A stretch of 43,081 nt of DNA from IMG/VR virus record IMGVR_UViG_3300024262_000070, positions 1-43,081 of that record, one strand, 5' to 3'. Position numbers and translations under genes: made by a program. Below are positions 14,125 through 22,539 of this stretch, piece by piece. The stretch comes from a virus. The notes under the pieces were generated by a model. The model was not told where the DNA came from, did not search any database, and saw only the letters and a program-made list of their open reading frames with translations. Numbering within the stretch: position 1 is the stretch's first letter; every line of letters starts with the position of its first letter.

Positions 14125-14974
14125 GTTAAACGCAACTTTTATTAAGAACGACCTTAAAATTTTGAAGAGACATTATGATGTCACAGATTTTTACTTTACC
14201 ATCAAAAAAATTCCACAGTTAATTAAAGAAATTAAAAATACAGACGTGGTTTATGTATGGTTTTTAAGTTATCCTGCATTCCTGGCAGCTAAAATTGCTA
14301 GAGTATATAAAAAACCTGTCATTTTAGTAGCAGGTGGATATGGAGTACAGAGTGATATACTAGAGAAACACAAAATCTTTAAGCTTATGGTAAAATCTGC
14401 AATCAAAAATGCAACAAAAATTTTAGCAGTATCTACATTTACATTACTAGAGGTACAAAAACTAGACTATACCGTATATAGACATGCAAAATGTAAAGTA
14501 GTTTACAATGGTATAGATACAAAACTATTCAAAAACTACAATATAAGAAGTAATAAAAATCCTATAGCATTGACTGTTGGAAACATATTCTCTATGGACA
14601 GATATTATTTAAAAGGCATAGATAGATTCATAAATTTAGCCAGGGTAAATCCAAAAGGGTTATTTTATGTCATTGGAATGTGTAATAAGGTTGCAAAAAA
14701 TATAAAAGATGTTCCTTCAAACTGTCACTTTCTTGCTCCAATACCACAAGAAGCATTACCATTTTTCTACAACATAGCAAACACATACTATCAACTCTCG
14801 ACATATGAATCATTCTGTCTTACATTACTTGAAGCTAGAGCATGTGGCTGCAATGTAGTAACATCTGCTGAAAGAACAGGCATGGATGAAATTCAAGGCA
14901 TGTTTATCAGTGAATTGACACTAGAAAAAAGAGAAAAGAAATTAGTGGGGGTATTAGATGGATATAAAAACTGA
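14099..14974 (+). CDS. GT4-type glycosyltransferase
   Basis: A 291-residue GT-B glycosyltransferase. N-terminal acceptor domain: KILFIHHKLNATFIKNDLK, VVYVWFLSYPAFLAAKIARV, and the hinge YNGIDTKLF near 140. Donor domain: ALTVGNIF, KGIDRFI, then TYESFCLTLLEARACG, the E-x7-E signature holding the nucleotide sugar. The family is GT4-like. Start ATG 14099 follows GGAGGTAAATACG; an ATG 15 bases upstream lies within the site. It likely adds a sugar to a glycan modified by the neighbouring genes. Confidence 0.85.
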   Translation: MKILFIHHKLNATFIKNDLKILKRHYDVTDFYFTIKKIPQLIKEIKNTDVVYVWFLSYPAFLAAKIARVYKKPVILVAGGYGVQSDILEKHKIFKLMVKSAIKNATKILAVSTFTLLEVQKLDYTVYRHAKCKVVYNGIDTKLFKNYNIRSNKNPIALTVGNIFSMDRYYLKGIDRFINLARVNPKGLFYVIGMCNKVAKNIKDVPSNCHFLAPIPQEALPFFYNIANTYYQLSTYESFCLTLLEARACGCNVVTSAERTGMDEIQGMFISELTLEKREKKLVGVLDGYKN

Positions 14975-15869
14975 ATTTAGAAAAGGCTGTAGTATTATAA
15001 TCCCTACATGGAACTGTGAACTAACGATAAAAGAGTGCATTGAGAGTATTCCGAAAGCATTTCCTAAAGATGTTCCATTAGAGTTAATCATTGTCGATAA
15101 AAAAAGTGATGATTGGACAATAGCAGATATAGTTTTTTGGAACATGCACTATGATAATATTAAACTTAAAATTTTGTCTGATACAGGTGCATTAGGAGCA
15201 GCAAGGCTAAGAGGAATAGACAATGCGAAATATCCTACAATCTTTTGGCTCGATGCAGATATTATATTGCCTGAAAATTACATTGAAGATTTGTTCAAAG
15301 AACTAAAAAAATTTAAAGGTAAACCAGTTGCACAGATTCAAGGTAGAATGCATGGTACAGACAATTTAGCATTTAGATGGTGGGCTGGATATGGAATAGC
15401 CACAAGGAGAAAAAACAAAATAAATTATGTAGAGGCAATTAATGGAGCAACAGCAAACGCCCTAGTAATTAAGTCTACTTTAAAAATGACAGACAAAGAA
15501 CGTGAATATCTTAAAAAACTACATTCGACTGAGGATTCATTCTTATCGTCTGTGGTGCAAAGTAAAGGTTACTGTCAGTTGATGTTTCCCATAGATACTA
15601 TTCACCTTGTACGTGAAGTCTGTGACGTTGAGGGGTCGCATAAGATAGTTTGGTCATTGGTAGGTCTAAAAGACAGAGGTTACGGCAAATTAAATGCTTT
15701 ATGGCATATGAAGTTTCTTTGGCGTAATGGATACTATGCATTCTTGGAGTATCAGACCCTAGATTTAGTAACATATACAATTAGACTACAATTAAATCTT
15801 ATCAGGGCATGCCTCAAGGATAAAAGAATCATCAATCAACGTAGACTGATTACATTAAAGGAGTGGTAA
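14958..15869 (+). CDS. GT2-type glycosyltransferase
   Basis: A 303-residue GT-A glycosyltransferase of family 2: CSIIIPTWNCELTIKECIES at the N-terminus, LELIIVDKKSDD near 45, LGAARLRGI, and the metal-binding DxD in FWLDADI near 100. Acceptor side: TEDSFLSSVV. No transmembrane helix. It overlaps the GT4 by 17 bases, so the two are coupled. The target may be a virion or cell-surface glycan. Confidence 0.88.
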   Translation: MDIKTEFRKGCSIIIPTWNCELTIKECIESIPKAFPKDVPLELIIVDKKSDDWTIADIVFWNMHYDNIKLKILSDTGALGAARLRGIDNAKYPTIFWLDADIILPENYIEDLFKELKKFKGKPVAQIQGRMHGTDNLAFRWWAGYGIATRRKNKINYVEAINGATANALVIKSTLKMTDKEREYLKKLHSTEDSFLSSVVQSKGYCQLMFPIDTIHLVREVCDVEGSHKIVWSLVGLKDRGYGKLNALWHMKFLWRNGYYAFLEYQTLDLVTYTIRLQLNLIRACLKDKRIINQRRLITLKEW

Positions 15870-15870
15870 A

Positions 15871-15990
15871 ATGATAAGCGAGACAGCAGTAGAGTTAGTA
15901 ACGGTAGATGATTTTACTATTTTCTGGTTTGCTGTTACTATATTAATTTTTGTGAAAGTGTTTGTATATTTCTCTAGCAAGTGTAAGTAA
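15871..15990 (+). CDS. Membrane microprotein, 39 aa
   Basis: Thirty-nine residues with AAAGGAGTGG 6 bases upstream. One hydrophobic helix spans roughly residues 14-33 (IFWFAVTILIFVKVFVYF). It is the last plus-strand gene of the block and overlaps the opposite-strand ORF at 15943-16038 by 48 bases. Confidence 0.5.
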   Translation: MISETAVELVTVDDFTIFWFAVTILIFVKVFVYFSSKCK

Positions 15991-16038
15991 TGCCATACTA
16001 AACATACCTGCACATATTCCAATAAAATAGATTGACAT
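15943..16038 (-). CDS. Membrane microprotein, 31 aa
   Basis: Thirty-one residues on the minus strand, read from ATG at 16038 after CGGAGGAATT, an excellent ribosome binding site. The helix SIYFIGICAGMFSMALLTLA is hydrophobic and the tail is basic. It would be the final gene of the late operon, next to the holin-like genes, so a role in lysis is possible but not shown. Confidence 0.4.
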   Translation of the reverse strand: MSIYFIGICAGMFSMALLTLAREIYKHFHKN

Positions 16039-16062
16039 AATTCCTCCGAAGTGAGAGCACTA

Positions 16063-16107
16063 GGGGCGAAGAGGTAGAAACGCCCCATGTCTCTCTAATT
16101 ATTTTTT
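16063..16107 (+). terminator. Terminator at the convergent boundary
   Basis: GGGGCG (16063-16068) pairs perfectly with CGCCCC (16081-16086) around a 12-base loop, followed on the plus strand by ATGTCTCTCTAATTATTTTTT. It ends the rightward transcript after 15990 and would also fold in leftward RNA. Confidence 0.65.
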
Positions 16108-16275
16108 AAAAGTTATTTCCTCTTTTGTTATAATTCTTAGCAGAAGAACAATTACTCCAAGGATTAATACCTCTGCTTCTGGTGTTAAGGTCAATCCTAG
16201 TTCTGCTCTTATGATTACATTCGCTATGGCGATTAAACTTGTCCATAGTAATTTACTTTTGTACCAATCTTTCAT
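16099..16275 (-). CDS. Holin-like two-helix membrane protein, 58 aa
   Basis: The ATG at 16275 follows TAGGAAGTAAGAAA; longer in-frame extensions run into the next gene. Two hydrophobic segments (LLWTSLIAIANVIIRA and EAEVLILGVIVLLLRII) are joined by a proline turn, with a charged tail KEEITFKK. Length and topology fit phage holin-like or small membrane proteins seen at late-operon ends. Confidence 0.6.
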   Translation of the reverse strand: MKDWYKSKLLWTSLIAIANVIIRAELGLTLTPEAEVLILGVIVLLLRIITKEEITFKK

Positions 16276-16286
16276 TTTCTTACTTC

Positions 16287-16517
16287 CTATAGTAAAATTG
16301 CTAATGTGATAGCTACTGGTATAAATGCCAATAACATCTTCACTCTTATTTTTAATGTTAGTATTTCTTCGTCTTGTTCTACTTGTTTTCCTATGAGCCA
16401 CAAGAGTAATTCTTTATTACTTATTCTTAGGCTCGAATTTCCATTTTGATTTTTAAATTCTTTGCTTGTGATTTTTGCTTCCTTAATTATTTTTGCTAAT
16501 ACATCAACTTTTTTCAT
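16287..16517 (-). CDS. Small tail-anchored protein, 76 aa (spanin or holin-accessory-like)
   Basis: ATG 16517 after AAGAGGTATCAAA. The soluble helical N-terminus (KKVDVLAKIIKEAKITSKEF) is followed by a C-terminal hydrophobic helix (MLLAFIPVAITLAILL). This arrangement resembles hemolysin-XhlA-like phage membrane accessories. Adjacent to the holin-like gene, it may act with it. Confidence 0.55.
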   Translation of the reverse strand: MKKVDVLAKIIKEAKITSKEFKNQNGNSSLRISNKELLLWLIGKQVEQDEEILTLKIRVKMLLAFIPVAITLAILL

Positions 16518-16537
16518 TTTGATACCTCTTATACATC

Positions 16538-17866
16538 TTATACATCTATAACTCTTTCTAAACTTAACGTCCAAGTGAATGCATCAGGAACTCCTTTTAT
16601 TGTATTAAAAGTAAAGTTTCCTATTACATATACTCCGTTAAGGCAATCTCCAAGTTCATTAATTGTGAATGTCTCCCCGTTATTCATTGCGGTTTTTATA
16701 CTATCTAACCATATTGTCATTGTAGCATTATCACACCAATTAGCTACACCATCATATATAAAAACTGTTCCACCAATAGTTAAAGGTTGTGCATTAATCC
16801 CTCTATCAACTGTATCTAAATCCCCACTCTTGAAATTAAACAAGCTTACATTTTTACTTATACTATTATTTGGATTAGCCCACTCTGGTTTAGGAAAAAG
16901 TATATTAGTAGATGTTCCATAAAGTGTAAATGTAGGACATGGATATTCAACTACAGGTGGTGGTGGCGAATTATCACTATACAAATCACTTGCCTTTGCA
17001 ATATCAGCAAGATTTATTTCTGCTTCAAATGTTAAAGCATCACTTGCTTTTGCGGTATCTTCTACAAGATGTGCATGACACATTTGAAAAGATATACTAT
17101 CACTTGCTTTTGCAGTATCTTCTATTGTTGCAGGTTGAGCATTATATCCAACTGAATCACCAGCTTTTGCAGTATCAGCTAAATGTACACCAGCATTAAA
17201 CGTATTTGCATCACTAGCATTAGCATCATCAGTTAAGTTTTTTCCAGCATTAAATGTAACTGAATCACTAGCATTTGCATCATCTGTTGGGTCGTGTGTT
17301 TCCTCTTCTTGTAAGTCAAGGTCGTTAATTGTACCATCACAAGTTGGTGCAGCACCAAGGTCTAAGCTACCACACACAATTATATCGCTGTATGTGGTGT
17401 TTGTACAAGTAATAGTTAATGTGTCTACCAAAACTGTTCTTGCTGAATCACTGTAAATCTTGTTTGTGAGTGTTGTACCATTTCTTTCAATTTTATAGTA
17501 ATATGCTGTATCTTTAGCACCAGTATAAAAATCATTGTTACTGTTAGTAAAATCTGCTATTCGTATTTTTATATCTGTGGCGTATACATTTATATAAGCT
17601 GCCATGCCCTCATTTGCAGTATCCATATCGCCATATGTAGCTGCACCATCTGAGATACCCCAATAAATAGTAAACCCATTGGTAATACCAGTTATTTTTG
17701 TATCTATCAAATGTTCGAAATCACCAAAATGATTTGCTCCCTTATCTTCACTAACCCATGACACAGCATCTTGTCTCATGGTAACAATAGTTATTGTATT
17801 CTCAGCGACAGTTAAATCCCCATCGGAATCAACTTCATCATATGTGGTAAAATCTTCAAGAGCCAT
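16538..17866 (-). CDS. Tail fibre/adhesin with DxAxASD repeats, 442 aa
   Basis: Three parts are visible. Residues 1-190 look like a LamG/concanavalin-like carbohydrate-binding domain (ENTITIVTMRQDAVSWVSED, YYYKIERNGTTLTNKIYSD). About residues 195-315 hold six repeats of 19-21 residues with the pattern DxAxASDSxxFxA. A proline run (SPPPP) leads to a C-terminal domain of about 110 residues that is also found at the end of the 930-aa protein at 18650-21442. It is probably a receptor-binding virion fibre. Confidence 0.75.
   Translation of the reverse strand: MALEDFTTYDEVDSDGDLTVAENTITIVTMRQDAVSWVSEDKGANHFGDFEHLIDTKITGITNGFTIYWGISDGAATYGDMDTANEGMAAYINVYATDIKIRIADFTNSNNDFYTGAKDTAYYYKIERNGTTLTNKIYSDSARTVLVDTLTITCTNTTYSDIIVCGSLDLGAAPTCDGTINDLDLQEEETHDPTDDANASDSVTFNAGKNLTDDANASDANTFNAGVHLADTAKAGDSVGYNAQPATIEDTAKASDSISFQMCHAHLVEDTAKASDALTFEAEINLADIAKASDLYSDNSPPPPVVEYPCPTFTLYGTSTNILFPKPEWANPNNSISKNVSLFNFKSGDLDTVDRGINAQPLTIGGTVFIYDGVANWCDNATMTIWLDSIKTAMNNGETFTINELGDCLNGVYVIGNFTFNTIKGVPDAFTWTLSLERVIDV
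16970..17290 (-). repeat. Tandem repeat array in fibre gene
   Basis: About six imperfect units of roughly 57-63 bases encode DDANASD / DTAKASD-type units. In plus orientation TCACTTGCTTTTGC recurs every 60 bases or so. Such in-frame arrays can change length by slippage and alter fibre length. Confidence 0.65.
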
Positions 17867-17874
17867 TCTTCATC

Positions 17875-18144
17875 CTATTCCTGTATATTAGATAAGCTTG
17901 CTGAATTTTTTGTATCTTCTTTTAGCGATTTACGATATTTACATATTTCAGTAGAGATTAAATCACTTTTCGGGTCAAAATCATTTAGTTGATATTCCTT
18001 CCATTGCTCTTTTGTTATTTCAGCATTTCTAAATTGAGTTCCCTTTTCATTATGCTCAAGTTTAAGTAATTCCTGTAAACGATATAAATAAGCATATCTA
18101 TCATTGTTGCTTTTTACGTCTACAGGATATTTTATACTTACCAT
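17875..18144 (-). CDS. Hypothetical late protein, 89 aa
   Basis: Eighty-nine charged, helical residues (NDRYAYLYRLQELLKLEHNE, EITKEQWKEYQLNDFDPKSD). It lies between two tail genes and could be a chaperone for fibre assembly; no family recognised. The ribosome binding site is AGGTGAG. Confidence 0.6.
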   Translation of the reverse strand: MVSIKYPVDVKSNNDRYAYLYRLQELLKLEHNEKGTQFRNAEITKEQWKEYQLNDFDPKSDLISTEICKYRKSLKEDTKNSASLSNIQE

Positions 18145-18153
18145 TTTCTCACC

Positions 18154-18636
18154 TTAATTTGAATGTGTTATTACCCAAGTTACAACTAATGTATCTCCAG
18201 CACCCTTGGCATAACTTAATGAATCATCATAAAGTTTCATATCAGCAGTTGCTTGTGCGACATTAGAAAACAGTCCACACTCTTCTAAAGCACCAGTACA
18301 TACGCCTGCACCAAAAGTTGTAATAACTGTTACTTTATGTGCATCTGCTCCAGCACCTTGCGTTGAACTATCAATTGCAGTTCTAACTTCTGCACATACA
18401 GTATCTAAATTTGTATCTGTAGCAACTTGTCCAGAGCCAGTTCCACAATGACCATGTGTTATGAGAGTATCTGCTCCCCCAGCCATACGGTCAGCAATAA
18501 GGTCATAATACAAATCGCATACCGTATTGTGTTCTTTTGGAAAATCGTGCTTATGTTTATAAACTAATTTTCCATTTTTATCATAAGCTTCGTATGTAAC
18601 GCAGCCCATAATTCCTTTTACTTTATCTTCTATCAT
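18154..18636 (-). CDS. Putative tail/baseplate protein, 160 aa
   Basis: A 160-residue beta-rich protein (CVTYEAYDKNGKLVYKHKHD, then HGHCGTGSGQ and a C-terminal strand TLVVTWVITHSN). The early MGCVTYEAYDKNG start, threonine/glycine-rich centre and the tail position suggest a structural component close to the fibres. No named family is recognised. Confidence 0.6.
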   Translation of the reverse strand: MIEDKVKGIMGCVTYEAYDKNGKLVYKHKHDFPKEHNTVCDLYYDLIADRMAGGADTLITHGHCGTGSGQVATDTNLDTVCAEVRTAIDSSTQGAGADAHKVTVITTFGAGVCTGALEECGLFSNVAQATADMKLYDDSLSYAKGAGDTLVVTWVITHSN

Positions 18637-18649
18637 TTATTTTGCCTCC

Positions 18650-21442
18650 TTATAATTCACTATCCTCTAATTGCAGTATCCATTTGTAATGTTCTGGTTT
18701 CTCACTTATTTTATCCCATCCAAATTGACAAATTCTATAATTACCATTGAAATACCCCAAGGATAAGCCACTAACTGTAATCACAGTACCATTTCGTGCC
18801 ATTTCTCTTATACATAATATGGTATCACAAGAACCATCATATTGTTCATTACCAGTAAGAACCATAGATTTGCCACCTCTATTCAGGTCATAAACTTCTC
18901 TTTCGCCATCCCAGAAATTCAACATCTGAATATTTCTTTTATGATTTGTACTTATTTCTTGTGGTTTATTTAAACTACAAGAGCTTTCTGGTGGGGTATA
19001 ATTTACTTTCAAATAACTTTGGCATGTTTTAATTTTAGGACTCACACTTGTAGTTCCACTTATTACAATATAACATCTTGAACAAGTAGCATAATGAGTA
19101 CCATCTCCATACAACCCTACTCCAGCTTGTAGTGCTTGAACTTCTGCTAATGTCCATGCTGCTGTTGTATTAGGATTTTCTGCATAAGTATGAACGTAAT
19201 ATCTTTGCTTAGACTCCAAGGTGAAATAATCCGCACTTGTGTTAAATTCATTTCCACCTGTCTTAATAGTAAAACAACCTCTTATGTCTGCTTGGTCATC
19301 TGCGGAAGGGTCTTTTCCCATCTGGGCGACAACTGTTACAGATTCAATATCATCAGTTAAATATTTAGGAGTAGTTCCAGCAGCTACAGTAGCTAGTTCT
19401 TTAAGCTCACTGCCATTAAATGAATGTATAGTTGCTACAGGGTCGTCTGGATGTGCATATTCCATAGTATAAATAAATCTACCATCTGTTTTTAAACGAT
19501 TTTTTCTTACCGCAAAAGGTTCAGTACCCACTAAAGTAAAATCTGTGCCATCAAATGAATAAATGTATAAGTTGCCATCTGCTTCTGACCATATATAAAC
19601 ATACTCACTGTCGCAACATAATCTATTAACTAAACTTTGAAGTCCGACACCAACACTTCCTTCTAATGTATATGCAGTACCATCAAATGAATATGCCCTT
19701 AAATAAGCATTGAATCCAACATTATCAGTAGCATATAAATACGTACCATCTCCAGCCCATATATCATCATTTCCACCTGCACATATATTGGTTAAAGTTG
19801 TTCCGTCAAAGGAATATGCAGAAGAATTTACGTGTATATATGTTCCATCACCATAAATTGCAAATCTTGCTCCAGCAGCAATAGTATCTTCTTGTGTAAA
19901 TGTAGAACCATCAAATGATAATACTTCTAAAATACTGTTTGACCCTACAAAATAAACATAACCATCATTTGAATCAGCAGTTCCATTAATAGTTATTGCT
20001 GTAGGGTCATTTATTCCAGCATCAAATGTACCTCTCATAGTAAGAGTTTCCCCATTAAATGAATATGCAAAAATGACAGATGCTCCAGCAGTAGTACCAC
20101 CAACGTAAAAATATGTTCCATCATATGTAATACATAAAGTAGTAACAGGTGTGGTATCTTTAGTTATATATTTTAAATATTCTCCTGTCCACTCATAAAC
20201 CCATACACCCTCATCCCAGGAACATAGTATAATATAATCTTTATTTTTATATGTAAAGTAAGCAATATCTCTTTCATTATCTGTTACAGCATAATCTGCA
20301 CCAGCTTGTATAAATGTATATAAATCGTATTTCCATGCAGCACCTTCTTCAAAAACTTCTGCATATGGTTTTGATTTTTCTATTGCTTCCCAATGCTCAT
20401 ATCCAGTTGTAACATTTGTAATATCCGTTCTATCACCATCGGCTGTTGGTAATATAGGAAACGGTGACATTAAAACACTAGGACTAGAACATTCAAAACC
20501 ACATTGAAGAGCATCTACTTCATCCCAAGTCCAATCTGTATCTGTCCAAGGACTTTCTGCCCATGCGTGTTCGAATAATCCATATCCAGTACAAAGAGGC
20601 ATATTATCAGACGTTGCAAATTTATCACAAACATATCCAGATTCGTATGTTACTTCCACATACATTTGTGAAACATACAACAGACCTCCAGCAAGATATT
20701 CTACACCTATTTGTAAGGCATCTATATTAGTCCATGTCCATGCTCCACCATCAGGATTTGTAGCAAATTCGTGACTTTGACTATTCCATCCAGAAGCAGT
20801 AAGACATGTTAATGTATGAGTTTGGCGAGTAGTCGTTCCTGTATCATATATTACCAAGCTACATGTAGTATTAGCAGATGAATTAAAACAAATAAAAACT
20901 TCTACTTTTGTAATTGCTCCAGTTTCAGTTGTATGGTCTGTTACATTATAATAATCTTTATGTCCATTTGTAACAGATTGTACAGTAGTTGTACCGTTAT
21001 CACATACTGCTTCATCAACATCTTCATAATTTGATTCACCAGCATCAGGGAACGGTTGCCACTGTTCAAATGCTCCCACAGCATTAGGTCTTAATGTTAA
21101 AGTAGTATATCCTACCGTAGTACCATTTCCAATTGCAACTTTATAAACAGCATCAACATGAGGAGCATACTTATCACTTTTAGCTTTATCATGTGCTTTA
21201 ACATAATTTATAGTTCCAGTTTCAGTAGTATGATTTCCCGTAGCATATAATTCTGAACAAGTTGTAGCACCATCCATCCACACATAGTCAGTTTCAGGTT
21301 CTAATGCATCATGTGCATCATTAACACAGTTAGAATTAGGAGCATCTCCGAAAGCAAAACATTCATTTATACATCCATTATTGTCTGGATATAGAAAAAT
21401 GTTTTTTGAAGCAGGTGATTGTGTGATTTTGAATTTTCCCAT
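18650..21442 (-). CDS. Large tail adhesin with beta-propeller-like repeats, 930 aa
   Basis: Residues 1-380 are beta-rich, with repeated T-T-E-T-G-x-I/A modules. About 380-690 carry about six repeats of the type AYSFDGTTLT, preceded by GDGTYIYV-like strands, which reads as a beta-propeller. A further jelly-roll-like part follows. The last ~100 residues (RNIQMLNFWDGEREVYDLNR through P-E-H-Y-K-W-I-L-Q-L-E) are homologous to the end of the fibre at 16538. It probably binds host surface glycan or S-layer. Confidence 0.75.
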   Translation of the reverse strand: MGKFKITQSPASKNIFLYPDNNGCINECFAFGDAPNSNCVNDAHDALEPETDYVWMDGATTCSELYATGNHTTETGTINYVKAHDKAKSDKYAPHVDAVYKVAIGNGTTVGYTTLTLRPNAVGAFEQWQPFPDAGESNYEDVDEAVCDNGTTTVQSVTNGHKDYYNVTDHTTETGAITKVEVFICFNSSANTTCSLVIYDTGTTTRQTHTLTCLTASGWNSQSHEFATNPDGGAWTWTNIDALQIGVEYLAGGLLYVSQMYVEVTYESGYVCDKFATSDNMPLCTGYGLFEHAWAESPWTDTDWTWDEVDALQCGFECSSPSVLMSPFPILPTADGDRTDITNVTTGYEHWEAIEKSKPYAEVFEEGAAWKYDLYTFIQAGADYAVTDNERDIAYFTYKNKDYIILCSWDEGVWVYEWTGEYLKYITKDTTPVTTLCITYDGTYFYVGGTTAGASVIFAYSFNGETLTMRGTFDAGINDPTAITINGTADSNDGYVYFVGSNSILEVLSFDGSTFTQEDTIAAGARFAIYGDGTYIHVNSSAYSFDGTTLTNICAGGNDDIWAGDGTYLYATDNVGFNAYLRAYSFDGTAYTLEGSVGVGLQSLVNRLCCDSEYVYIWSEADGNLYIYSFDGTDFTLVGTEPFAVRKNRLKTDGRFIYTMEYAHPDDPVATIHSFNGSELKELATVAAGTTPKYLTDDIESVTVVAQMGKDPSADDQADIRGCFTIKTGGNEFNTSADYFTLESKQRYYVHTYAENPNTTAAWTLAEVQALQAGVGLYGDGTHYATCSRCYIVISGTTSVSPKIKTCQSYLKVNYTPPESSCSLNKPQEISTNHKRNIQMLNFWDGEREVYDLNRGGKSMVLTGNEQYDGSCDTILCIREMARNGTVITVSGLSLGYFNGNYRICQFGWDKISEKPEHYKWILQLEDSEL

Positions 21443-21450
21443 ATTTATAC

Positions 21451-22011
21451 CTACATTTTAAATGGTATTGTAATTTTTATATCTTCCCAAGTAGCATCAT
21501 TTGAATGCCACAAGTATGCATCGGCTGAATCAGCATCAACCTGAACTCGTAAAAATATTCTTTCATGGTCGAATAATTTTGCTTTATCCCATGCATCAAT
21601 TCTAAACGGATAAACTATTTCATCGCCCACACTATACACAGCATCCCATTCTAAGTAAGTTCCTGTAGTTATCCATCCAGTAGTAAACAATTCTGTTTTA
21701 ACTCCAGCATCATCTACTTTACAAACGGTTACTCTATAATCATTAACTGTCACTGATGCACTTGTGGCGACTATAGTTATTTGTCCTTTAATAACTCCTT
21801 CTATAAAGTACACTTTTTTAATGTGCTCAGGATAAAGAAATTCGTAAGTCTCACTACAAGAAGAGGCATCTAAAGTTGAACAGCCCTCACTCTCGTATTC
21901 TTTTGTTAATAATTTATGATGATTTACAAATGAACCATATGTCTCCATCCAATCATTTAGATGAACAGCAAAAAATGTGTCATAGTATCTCATATCATCG
22001 TTGCCAGCCAT
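21451..22011 (-). CDS. Putative tail protein, 186 aa
   Basis: A 186-residue beta-sandwich-like protein (IKGQITIVATSASVTVNDYR, RIFLRVQVDADSADAYLW). Its last strands ITIPFKM fit a trimeric or hexameric tail-tip component. Its start overlaps the next gene's stop by one base. No named family. Confidence 0.6.
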   Translation of the reverse strand: MAGNDDMRYYDTFFAVHLNDWMETYGSFVNHHKLLTKEYESEGCSTLDASSCSETYEFLYPEHIKKVYFIEGVIKGQITIVATSASVTVNDYRVTVCKVDDAGVKTELFTTGWITTGTYLEWDAVYSVGDEIVYPFRIDAWDKAKLFDHERIFLRVQVDADSADAYLWHSNDATWEDIKITIPFKM

Positions 22012-22535
22012 TACCTACTCACTCTCCCTCTATAATTTGTATTTCCACCATTGTCATTATTCCATCCTTGCGTTGGTATGAACTTAACTAATAATCTGCT
22101 AGTTTGTGACCCACTTATTAAACTGTCAGCAGAAGCAGTTGTTTTAACCTGTATATAGTCTCTTCCTTTAAGATATATAATGAAATGTAATGTTATACAA
22201 GCACAAGCTGCTGCTCCTTGACCAGTATCATATGCACAACCTACAGCAGTTGCTCCAGTAACGACTTCACCGTTTTTATATAATGTACATACTGCTGCTC
22301 CAAGTCCAGCACCACTTTTTGTAAAGCTACATTCAAATGTAACTTCATAATATCCAGCACTAGGAATATTTATCAAAACTCTGTCATCATCTTCTGTATA
22401 ATGAAAATCACTCGTTTTAAAAGATATATTATCCCATGTATGAAACTCTCCTACTGTAGTAAATACTTGTAAACCAGTATCATGTAATTGTATAAACGGT
22501 ATTACAGGTGTGTTAGTTCTTTTTCTGTTTGTCAT
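22011..22535 (-). CDS. C1q/TNF-like jelly-roll tail protein, 174 aa
   Basis: ATG 22535 (TNRKRTNTPVIPFIQLHDTG), chosen because the longer frame overlaps the tape-measure gene. The pattern VLINIPSAGYYEVTFECSFT, then L-Y-K-N-G and YLKGRDYIQVKTTASADS matches C1q/TNF-like head domains of tail spikes: pseudo-symmetric jelly-rolls that form trimers and bind receptors. Confidence 0.7.
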   Translation of the reverse strand: MTNRKRTNTPVIPFIQLHDTGLQVFTTVGEFHTWDNISFKTSDFHYTEDDDRVLINIPSAGYYEVTFECSFTKSGAGLGAAVCTLYKNGEVVTGATAVGCAYDTGQGAAACACITLHFIIYLKGRDYIQVKTTASADSLISGSQTSRLLVKFIPTQGWNNDNGGNTNYRGRVSR

Positions 22536-22539
22536 TTTA

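Noticed and set aside
16939-17199. Plus-strand frame rich in leucine/histidine opposite the repeat array
   Set aside because: A by-product of the DxAxASD repeats on the other strand; no start signals.
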